NCBI GenBank assembly: GCA_027563935.2
Contig: CM050450.1
Location: 91,944,439 to 92,008,438 of the forward strand
Direction of reading: 5' to 3'
Origin: Costus lasius
Lineage: Eukaryota > Streptophyta > Magnoliopsida > Zingiberales > Costaceae
Length of the DNA: 64,000 bases
Positions 22,995 to 32,748 of the stretch are shown here, in pieces; the first letter of the stretch is position 1; every line of letters starts with the position of its first letter. Position numbers and translations under genes: made by a program. The notes under the pieces were generated by a model. That model saw nothing but the letters and a program-made list of their open reading frames with translations, was not told the origin of the DNA and did no database searches.

Positions 22995-23876
22995 ACAGGG
23001 TTCAATGTGCGATCCTTACTGGAAAGGGAGAAGTTTGCTGGGCCAAACTTCTCAGACTGGTACGGACACCTTAAGATTGTTCTTAAGGCTGAGAGGAAGC
23101 TATATGTCCTTGAGACGGCAATACCGCCTCAACCCGCTGCGAACGCCGCAAGGGCGGTTCGGGATGCTTATGAGAAGCATGTCAATGATAGCATTGATGT
23201 CGCTTGCCTTATGCTTGCGTCTATGACGCCAGAGCTATAGCGTCAGCATGAGGATTTATCTGCTATTGAAATTATAGCAAATCTCAAGATGCTGTATGCT
23301 GCACAGGCAAGGACAGAACGCTATAACTTGACAAAACTTTTCTTTCAGAGCAAACTGACTGAAGGAAGTCCAGTGGGAGCTCACATACTCAAGATGATTT
23401 GGTACAAAGAGGCTCTAGAGAAACTGGGACACACCGTCAATCAGGAGCTTGTTGTAGACATTATCTTGCAGTCTCTCCCGGCCTCTTTCGATCCGTTCAT
23501 CATTAATTTTAATATGAACAAGATCGACTGTACACCGGCAGAGTTACTGAACATGCTCTGTACTACAGAGCAGACTCTTGAGAAGGGAAAGCCTTCATCC
23601 TCTGTCTTGATGGTTCCTTCAAGGAACAAGAAGAAGGGGAAGAAGGGCAAAGCCCCTATCAAGAGCTATAACAAGGCTCTGAAACAAAAGGTGAAGCGGT
23701 TGAAGGACAACAGATGCTTCCATTGTGGCCAGCTGGGTCACTGGAAGAAGGACTGTAAAGCGCTCCAAGGAGATAAGAAGGGAAGCAAGCCTTTCGCTTC
23801 TGGCTCAGGTATTTTTGTTACTGAAGTCATGGTATCTTCTTCTATTTCATGGGTGTTGGACACTGCATGTGGAGTT
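22995..23876 (+). pseudogene. gag and start of protease of X1 (part 1)
   Basis: The frame corresponds to X3 gag but the start codon at 22995 is ACA instead of ATG. A TAG at 23238-23240 replaces CAG; the adjoining CTG also became CTA, so a CTGCAG turned into CTATAG. The remainder (23289-23876) is open and includes gag, a basic NKKKGKKGKAP stretch, the zinc knuckle CFHCGQLGHWKKDC and the protease motif VLDTACGV. It is interrupted there by X2 (TSD gagtt) and resumes in the same frame at 42091. Spliced to the LTR ATG at 21041, translation could begin without the lost gag ATG. Confidence 0.93.
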
Positions 23877-25564
23877 TGTTGGGGTATGCCCTTAAAGCTA
23901 ATGTTTGAGGCCTTGGGATTGTATCAGTATCATGTATAAACTCTTTTGTTTATAAAGGCAATGGTTGTTATTCAGTTTGTTACATTGTCTGCTGCAATAA
24001 GTGTGCTTCTGAATAATGTCTCAAAGCTATTCAGCTAGGCTGACATGTACTTTTGTCCTTAGTCGATATATCTTGGTGAACATGAGACAGCCTTGATATG
24101 ATTGAGACTAATATGTGTTCTAATCTTATAGGATGCTTCGAGCATGGAATAAGATGTAGACTCATGGGTACATTGGATGTACTGGACAGACCCTACTAGG
24201 ATATTCAATTGCTTGTCACAATGTGAATAATCCTTGATTGTAACAAGTGGCACATGTCCTCTGACTTGAGATCGCTTGTGTTTCTAAATGATGATTGTCA
24301 TTGTTTTGAGTTAGTTCAATATCATTTGAAACATAATGATTATAGACTATCTTGGATAATGAGCTTGAGTCAGGTTAGGGCACTAGTGATAGACAAAGGA
24401 TTGCCATCTCCTTGATTGGAGTGTGATGTTCAAAAGGGCCCCCCCTGGATGAGATGATTGAGAAAGTGTATGGCCATACCCAGGTGACTGTGTTCATCTG
24501 ATCTAATCATGCTCATCATATTGGAGTTACAGGCTTGACACGCTTATCCAATAAGAACATCTAGTGGCAAAGGAATCATGTATGCTTTGTGAGTTTGATT
24601 CACACTTGTGCTGTGATTTGGGTGTAGTCTTGGAAGACTCTTTCCTTTATATCGGGAGACAGTGATGTGTTGCTAGATACCCCTCACTGATCGTGATAAC
24701 GTAAGTTATAGTTACCGACATTTAAAGGAAACCCTCAGGGTCGCACAATTTGATGATATGGCTTACTTAAGTCAGATCATGTGGACTGAATTGTTTGGGT
24801 TCAGTTTAAATGGATTTAATCTCTGATTGTGAGTGAGATCTGGTCTGATCATGTTTGATTGATTAGGGCTTGAGATCGGTAAGCTTCGATCGAGAGAATG
24901 GATGCTAGATCCCTCAGATCAGAAGCATCAAGAAGTGAGCGGTCAGATCTTAAGCCTTAGGGGTTTATTATGATTTGGACTAGTTGCTTGGTTTATTTGG
25001 TTATTGAACCAAATCAATTTGAACCAGCTCATTGAATGAGCGTATGGTTCAATTAAAGAGGCAATTGCGATTGGGGTAATGCATGGTCGCAAGTGGAGAT
25101 GGTGTTTGCTATTTTTAGATAGCATGTCACATTCGTGACCACCTCTCACGTTGGCTCTCACGACGCTAATCTCTTTCGCCTCTTGCCCCCTTTCCTCTGG
25201 TCTCTTGACACTCGTGTTGTGAAGAGGTTGACGAAAAGAAGAGGAAAAGAAATTGCCAAGCAGAGAAGCTCTTCATCCTTTCCATTCGACAAAGAACGCT
25301 TTGGGACCTTGCTAGCACAAGGAACGCCAAAGGGAGTAGGCGACATCAATTGTGTGCGTCGCTTTGGAGAAGATCTCTTTTGGTCTTTGATTCCAAGACA
25401 CCATCCAAGTGATGACAATGGTGAGAATTTTTTCTTATCTATTCAAGTTTTCGATAGTTGATCATACAATGCATGCTATTCGATCCTAAGGAAACCCTAG
25501 ATTCCGCCTATGCCATTTTATCCTTGCGCATGCTTTAGGTTTCGCCCCCCAGTGGGAACCTTCA
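23877..25564 (+). repeat. 5' LTR of X2
   Basis: 1,688 bp ending ...GTGGGAACCTTCA. ATG ACA ATG at 25412-25420 is followed by a strong GTGAGA donor. CTAGCACAAG lies near 25311. Confidence 0.95.
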
Positions 25565-25566
25565 AT

Positions 25567-25578
25567 TGGTATCAGAGC
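25567..25578 (+). other. Primer binding site of X2
   Basis: TGGTATCAGAGC lies two bases after the LTR. Confidence 0.95.
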
Positions 25579-27388
25579 GAGGTTTAATGCATGATTTATA
25601 TGATTGCTACATGTTTTGTGATCCATGTTTCAAATATTTAGATCTAGGGTTATTAACATGCGAAAATACATGTTAACTTGTTTCATGCCGAAACTTGTTT
25701 TTGTTTATTTTGCTTGTTGGCGCATCTTAGGTTTTATCAAAAATCTATATCACTTGCGCGACCTTCACTAGATCTAAGGCCTTACTTTAAACCCTTAGAC
25801 GGGTTATTAGGGTTGAAGTCATCCTCTAGGTTAGATCCAACCAATCTGATCAGACTATCTGACAGCCTAGATGGGTTGACCAGATAGCACTTGTGCGCAA
25901 GCACGTGGTGGCTATAGGTCGACTGCGGACAGGCATGTAGCGATGTCTGATTGAGACAACCTATGAATGCACATGAGTTAGGCCCGGGGTCACACCCGCT
26001 TGCCAAACCTCATTGTGGTCGTTCAGCCCATGGCGCATGCATAGTTGACCACTGGGTCGACTCAAGTCAGTTAGGACTTGGTGCATGTAAGGGCAGTGGA
26101 TCTGACTAGGACTGATGAGTGGATCCCTAGTAATGGACCGTTGTAAGGTAGTAGGGCGTATAAGGAAATTAAAATTGATGCCAATGGGGTTTTTCAAAAA
26201 AAAAATTTAATTTCTTGATTGGATCACATGATGATTGATGCCATTTGCTTGTTTATTTAATCTTATGTGGGCTGCCCGTGTTTAATGTGTGCTGTGCTGG
26301 GGCCTGCGTGCCTGGTTAATTTTGTAAATTATTTTTATATTGTGATCTACGTATCACATTGCATTTAATTTATAAAATGTAATTGACCTGCGAGTCAATC
26401 TTGTCTAGATAGATTAATTTGTAAATTAGTCAGACAAGAGCACAGAGCACACTTGGCAGAGGCGCATGCAGCAGTGGCTTGACCAGACGGGAGGTCCAGG
26501 GTTCGACTCTGGGACCTGGCGCATGTACCTGGTGGGCGCACCTGAGCTGCAGATGGCGCTTGGGCCTTGGTATGGGCCAAATGAGCAGCTAAAGCCCCAT
26601 GAAGAAAATCAAGTGAAGACTTAAGTTAATTAAGGTCTTACTTAGGTTTCATGGGCGTTTACCGCATAAGATCCATGCTTTCTTTTATTGTCTAATAATT
26701 AGAATTGCATGATTTATTTATCTTCTGCTATCACCATAGGAATTGCATGATAGTTAAGAAGATAAAAGACCGTTAAAATCCAACGCTAAAATATCAAGCT
26801 CGAAAGACTTCTGACGCGAAACCTCACTGTTCTGACTATCGTTGGAGCCGTGTTCTACCCACTCAGTGGGCACGTCCATCTACCTTCAGACGGTGCGGGA
26901 TTACACCTGCGTGTTACAGAGAAGGGATTTATCGATTCTCGTTGCTCAGCATAGCACGTGGTGGTCCAGGGAGTAGGTCAGGTCAGCTTGACCATGTAGG
27001 CTACATACTGAGCATATGTGAGCTATATGGAGGCAGCCATCTGTGGGATCAGAGACTGTGTTGTACCAACTCAGTTGGCACAGTCTGCTGGATTGCCCAG
27101 ATGAAGGGGAATCGCACGGGTTGGCGATTGGCAGGGACTGCCTACCAGAAATTAGTGCTTGTACTCTCTGTGCATCTTATCTCGCCTGAGCGGGACGCGG
27201 AGACCAAGTATGAAATCTGGATCCCATCTCACTAAAAGAGTGTTACTCTTTCGGACTGTTTTAATGGATTTTTCAGTCAGATAAAATAGTGAGAAAAAGA
27301 ATCTTTCTTAAGTCCTGGATTGATTCTATACATTGATACTGACCTTGCTGTTCTTGCATTGTTGTAGATTCCTGCAGCAACGAACACC
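25579..27388 (+). other. Leader of X2
   Basis: Non-coding leader collinear with A and X3. It has the paired ACTCAGT hairpins (26851-26871 and 27060-27081), a splice-acceptor-like end at 27367, and a short palindromic GGTCCAGGGTTCGACTCTGG at 26491-26510 that resembles a tRNA T-arm. Confidence 0.82.
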
Positions 27389-28159
27389 ATGAACTTCAAT
27401 GTGCGATCCCTACTGGAAAGGGAGAAGTTTGCTGGGCCAAACTTCTCAGACTGGTACGGACACCTTAAGATTATTCTTAAGGCAGAGAGGAAACTGTATG
27501 TCCTCGAGACGGCGATACCGCCTCAACCCGCTCCGAACGCCGCAAGGGCGGTTCGGGAAGCCTATGAAAAGCATGTCAACGATAGCATTGATGTCGCTTG
27601 CCTGATGCTAGCGTCTATGACGCCACCGCTGCAGCGTCAGCATGAGGATATGTCTGCTATAGAAATTATAGCAAACCTCAAGATGCTGTATGCTGCACAG
27701 GCGAGGACTGAGCGCTATAACTTGACCAAGCTGTTCTTTCAGAGCAAACTGGCTGAAGGGAGTCCAGTGGGAGCTCACGTGCTCAAGATGATTGGGCACA
27801 AGGAGGCTCTAGAAAAACTGGGACATACCATCAATCAGGAGCTTGCTGTAGATATTATTCTACAGTCTCTACCGCCCTCTTTCGATGCGTTCATCATTAA
27901 CTTTAATATGAATAAAATCGACTGTACTCCGGCAGAATTGCTGAATATGCTCTTGACTACTGAGGAGACTCTGATGGGAAAGCCTTCAACCTCTGTCTTA
28001 ATGGTTCCTTCTAGGAACAAGAAGAAGGGGAAGAAGGGCAAAGCCCCAGTCAAGAACTACAACAAGGCGCTGAAACAAAAGGTTAAGCGGTCGAAGGAGT
28101 ACAGATGTTTCCACTGTGGCCAGCTGGGTCACTGGAAAAAGGACTGTAAAGCTCTCTAA
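27389..28159 (+). pseudogene. gag of X2, ended by a CAA-to-TAA stop
   Basis: 256 residues are open from ATG 27389: copia gag (MNFNVRSLLEREKFAGPNFSDW...), a basic linker and an intact zinc knuckle CFHCGQLGHWKKDC. The TAA at 28157-28159 stands where X3 has CAA. Just downstream, 92 bp present in X3 (33555-33646) are missing between two 'cagg' repeats. That deletion removes the protease active site and shifts the frame. Confidence 0.92.
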
Positions 28160-29170
28160 GGAGACAAGAAGGGAAGCATCGCTTCTGGCTCAGGAACTCA
28201 AGAGAAGAAGACAGGTGGGATAGCATGAGGTGGACCTACGAGTTGGAAACGGGGCACGGGTTGCTGCTGTTGCTGTAGGAGAATATTATATCTCATTACC
28301 ATCTGGACTTGTATTAGAATTAAACAATTGTTATTTTGTTCCTAGCATTACCAAGAATATTATCTCTATTCCTGCTCTTGTCAGGAAAGGGTTTTCCTTT
28401 GAATGCAATATTTCAAAGTGTGTTTTAACTTTAGATAATATTGTTTATGCTACTGGATCAATTAGCAATGGGTTATTCATGTTGGACATGGAATGTTCTA
28501 TACAAAACATTGATAATAAGAAAGCCAAGTATGCTGATGACAACACCTTGTTATGGCATAGTCGTTTAGGCCATATTAACAAGAAGCGCATTAAGCGGTT
28601 GCATGATCATGGACTGCTGGGATCATTCTCCTATGAGGAGATTGATACATGCAAAGCTTGTTTAATAGGCAAAATGACGAAGTCTCCTTTTCCTAATAAA
28701 GGTCAAAGGGCTTCAGGTTTACTTGACCTTATACACAGTGATGTGTGTGGGCCATTTAGTAAACATGCCAGAGGTGGCTATCAATACTTCATTACCTTTA
28801 CTGATGATTTCAGTAGATATGGGTATGTCTATCTTATGAGACATAAAAGTGAATCTTTTGACAAGTTCAAAGAGTTAAAAAATGAAGTACAGAATCAGCT
28901 AGGCCGAAATATCAAGGCACTTCGTTCTGATCGAGGTGGAGAATACCTAAGTCGAGAGTTTACTGACTATCTAAAGGAGTGTGGGATTATCTCACAGCTC
29001 ACTCCGCCAGGAACACCGCAATGGAATGGTGTATCCGAAAGGAGGAACAGAACCTTACTAGATATGGTTCGTTCTATGATGAGTCAGGCTACTCTATCTT
29101 ACTCCTTTTGTGGATTTGCACTGGAGACAGCTGCAAAGGTACTAAACCGAGTGCCATCCAAGGCAGTTTC
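28160..29170 (+). pseudogene. pol of X2, part 1 (pre-integrase and integrase core)
   Basis: In the shifted frame, 28230-29170 encodes the GAG-pre-integrase (LLWHSRLGHINKKRIKRL, CKACLIGKMTK) and the integrase core with DVCGPF, SDRGGEY and VSERRN (the D, D, E residues). It is interrupted by X3 in the codons for AVS. The same frame resumes at 38366. Confidence 0.92.
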
Positions 29171-30877
29171 TGTTGGGGTATGCCCTTAAGGCTAATGTTT
29201 GAGGCCTTTGGGATTGTAATAAGTATCATGTAATAAACTCTTGTGTTTATAAAGGCATGGTTATTATTCAGGTTGTTACCTTGTCTGCTGTAATAAGTGT
29301 ACTTCTGAATAATGTCTCAAAGCTGTTCAGCTAGGCTGACAGGCTATATGTCCTTAGTCGAGATATCTTGGTGAACATGAGACAGCCTTGATATGATTGA
29401 GACTAATATGTGTGCTAATCTTATAGGATGCTTCGAGCATGGAATAAGATGTAGACTCATGGGTACATTGGATGTACTGGACAGACCCTACTGGGATATT
29501 CCATTGCTTGTCACAATGTGAATGATCCTTGTAAGCAGCAAGTGGCACATGTCCTTTGACTTGAGATCACTTGTGTTTCTAAATGATGATTGTCATTGTT
29601 TTGAGGTAGTTCAATATCATTTGAAACATAATGATTATAGACTATCTTGGATGGTGAGCTTGAGTCAGGTTAGGGCACTTGTGATAGATAAAGGATTGCC
29701 GTCTCCTTGTTTAAGGAGTGTGATGTTCTAAAGGGCCCCCCTGTATGAGAAGATTGAGATAGTGTATGGCCATACCCAGATGACTGTGATCATCTGATCT
29801 AATCATGCTCATCGTATTGGAGTTACAGGCTTGACATGCTTGTCCAATAAGAACATCCAGTGGCAAAGGAAACATGCATGCCTCGTGAGTTTGATTCACA
29901 CTTGTGCCATGGTTTGGGTGTAGTCTTGGAAGACTCTTTCCTTTATATCGGGAGATAGTGATGTGTTGCTAGATACCCCTCACTGATCGTGATAACGAAA
30001 GTTATCGTTACCGACATTTAAAGGAAACCCTTAGGGTCGCACAATTTGGTGATATGGCTTGCTTAAGTCAGATCGTGTGGACTGAATTGTTTCGGTTCAG
30101 TTTAAAGGGATTTAATCTCTGATTGTAAGTGAGATCTGGTCTGATCATGTTTGATTGATTAGGGCTTTAGATCGGTAAGCTTCGATCGAGAGAGATGATG
30201 CTAGATCGATGCGATCAGAAGCGTCAGATGATGAATGGTCAGATCTTGGACTTTGGGGTCTAATTTGATCTAGACTTAATGCTTGGGCTGATTTGGTTTC
30301 GCTATTGAACCAAGGGTATTGAACCGGCTCATGGGTTGAGCGCATGGTTCAAGAGGGAGAAGGAGTTGCGTTTGGTTCATGGAGACATGAACGCATGAAC
30401 GCATACTCTTAATGGTTGCCATTTTTGGAAAGTTCCAAAATGAAAACGCATATGCGTTCATGGCTTGAAGTCTCCCTAATGTTTTTCGGTTACACCTCTC
30501 TCTTGTTGCGTGGTGAAACGAATTTTTTCCTCTCGACGAAGTGAGGGTGTTGACGAGAAGAAGAAGAACCGGCCAAGCAAAAGGAAGTCTTCATCTCTTC
30601 CCTACACTCGATCATTGACATCTTGGCACTTTTGCTAGCACAAGAGGTGCGCAAGTTGGGAGTCTTCATCGCCTTTGTGTGTGAACTTTTGGAGGAGATC
30701 AAAGTTGCTCTCTTCTTCCAAGCCGACCTCCAATCTATGGCTATGGTATAGATCTAAACTCATAGCTTCAAGTTGATCATATGGTTGTCATATGCGATCT
30801 TTTAGAAACCCTCTTTCCGTCATGCTTGCTAGATGCGCATGTTTAGGGTTTCAGCCCCTTAATAAGGGTTTCTTTCA
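29171..30877 (+). repeat. 5' LTR of X3
   Basis: 1,707 bp ending ...GGGTTTCTTTCA. ATGGCTATG at 30737-30745 abuts GTATAG. It contains CTAGCACAAG near 30635 and a dense GATC block near 30130-30245. Confidence 0.96.
30737..30751 (+). other. LTR start codon and candidate splice donor (X3)
   Basis: ATG GCT ATG (30737-30745) followed by GTATAG. Joined to the acceptor ending at 32727, the reading passes through seven codons into the gag ATG at 32749 without a stop. The predicted intron is 30746-32727 (1,982 nt). Confidence 0.55.
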
Positions 30878-30879
30878 AT

Positions 30880-30891
30880 TGGTATCAAAGC
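30880..30891 (+). other. Primer binding site of X3, one mismatch
   Basis: TGGTATCAAAGC; the other copies have TGGTATCAGAGC. The single G-to-A change would weaken but probably not abolish pairing with initiator tRNA-Met. Confidence 0.93.
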
Positions 30892-31024
30892 TAGGCTTTC
30901 GATATGATCTATATGATTGCTTTGAAGTGTTTGTGATCCATACATGTTGCGCTTACTTGATGCTTTGTTTTCATGATGCATGGTTTACATTGGCTATGTT
31001 TGCGCTTGTATCATGGTTACATGA

Positions 31025-31089
31025 AGTTTGCGCTCCCCCTTGAAGGGGACCCCCTAAAGTTTGCGCTCCCCCTTGAAGGGGACCCCCCT
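31025..31089 (+). repeat. Tandem pair of an LTR-tail sequence inside X3's leader
   Basis: Two 33-bp-spaced copies of GCGCTCCCCCTTGAAGGGGA (units from 31025 and 31058). This is the 3' end of element A's LTR (8508-8533), not of X3's own LTR. Confidence 0.88.
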
Positions 31090-32212
31090 TAGATCTAAGA
31101 GTTATCAATATGCTAGATAAGAGATATATCTTATGTTCTCAAGTGAAGCATGTTGTTTTGTTTGTTTGCGCATGTTCTAGATGTTTTATAAAACTTACAT
31201 CTTGCGCGCCTACTTAGATCTAAGGTGCCCCTACTATAAATCCTTAGATGGGTTGATGGGGTTGAATGCATCTTCTAGGTTAGATCCAACTAGTCTGATC
31301 AGACCATCTGACAGCCTAGATGGGTTGACCAGATAGCACCTGTGCGCAAGCACGAGGTGGCTATAGGTCGACTGCATCCAGGGCGTGTAGCGAGGTCTGG
31401 TTGAGACAACTACTGAACACACATGAGTTAGGCCCGGGGTCACACCGCTTGCCAAAACTCATGAGGGTGGTTCAGCCCTTGGCGCATGCATGGTTGACCA
31501 TTAGGTCAACACGGGTCAGTTAGGACTCGGTGCATGCAAGGGCAGAGGATCTGACTAGATGGATGAGAGGATCCCTATCAATGGACCATTGTAAGGTTGT
31601 AGAGCACATAAGGAAATTAAAATTGATACCATGGGGTTTTTCAAAATTTAATTTCATGAATGGATCACATGTTGTTTTGATACCATATGCTTGTTTATTT
31701 AATCTTATGTGGGTTGCCCTAATGTGTGCTGTGCTGGGGCCTGCGTGCCTGGTAAATTATAAGTTAATATTATTGTGATCTGCGAATCACATTTTTTATT
31801 AATTTATTGTATAATTGACCTGCGAGTCAAAGTTTGTCTAGATAGATCAAAATGTTTTTGATTAGACAAGAGCATAAAGGCACACATCCTAAAGGGGCAT
31901 TCACCTGGTGGCGCACCTGAGGTGCTCTTGGCGCTAGGGCCCTGGGTTGGACCAGATGAGATGCAAAAGAGCTCAAGTGAAGACTTAAGTAAAATTAAGG
32001 TCTTTCTAGGGTTCATGGGCTTTTACCACATAAGATCATGCTTTCTATTTATTACTTACATAATTAGAATTGCATGTGTTTATCTTCTGCTGTAGCCATA
32101 GGATATGCCTGATAGTAAGAAGATAAAAGACCGTTAAAATCCAACGCTAACATATCAAGCTCGTAAGCCTTCTGACGCGAAACCTCACTGTTCTGACTAT
32201 CGTTGGAGCCGT

Positions 32213-32443
32213 GTTGAACCCACTCAGTGGGCACGTCCATCTATCTTCAGACGGTGCTGGATTTCACCTGCGTGTTACAGAGTAGGGATTTATCCCTTCT
32301 CGTTGCTCAGCATAGCACGTGGTGGTCCAGGGAGTAGGTCGGGTCAGCTTGACCATCTAGGCTACATATGTGGCGCATATAGTAGCACATGGAGGCAGCC
32401 ATCTGTGGGATCAGAGACTGTGTTGTACCAACTCAGTTGGCAC
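32213..32443 (+). other. Paired leader hairpins with covarying stems (X3; same in A, X1, X2)
   Basis: CCCACTCAGTGGG (near 32219-32231) and CCAACTCAGTTGG (near 32429-32441) share flanks GTTG-A-CC and GGCAC and differ by a matched pair change on both sides of the stem. They are about 210 nt apart. Candidate dimerisation or packaging structures; function is inferred. Confidence 0.5.
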
Positions 32444-32748
32444 AGTCTGCTGGATTGCCCAGATGAAGGGGAATCGCACGGGTTGGCAATTGGCTGGGAC
32501 AGCCTACCAGAAATTAGTGCTTGTCATCTCTGTGCATCTTATCTCGCCTGAGCGGGACGCGGAGACCAAGTATGAAATCTGGATCCCATCTCACTAAAAG
32601 AGTGTTACTCTTTCGGACTGTTTACTGGATTTTTCAGTCTGACAAAATAGTGAGAAAAGAATCTTTCTTAAGTCCTGGATTGATTCTGAACATTGATACT
32701 AACCTTGCTGTTCTTGCATTGTTGTAGATAACTGCAGCAACGAACACC

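Larger units (their letters stand above)
30892..32748 (+). other. Leader of X3
   Basis: Non-coding leader with a duplicated LTR-tail segment at 31025-31089, paired hairpins at 32213-32234 and 32423-32443, and a splice-acceptor-like end with CTAAC branch motif (TACTAAC), pyrimidine tract and TGTAG at 32723-32727. Nothing here supports a protein gene. Confidence 0.83.
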
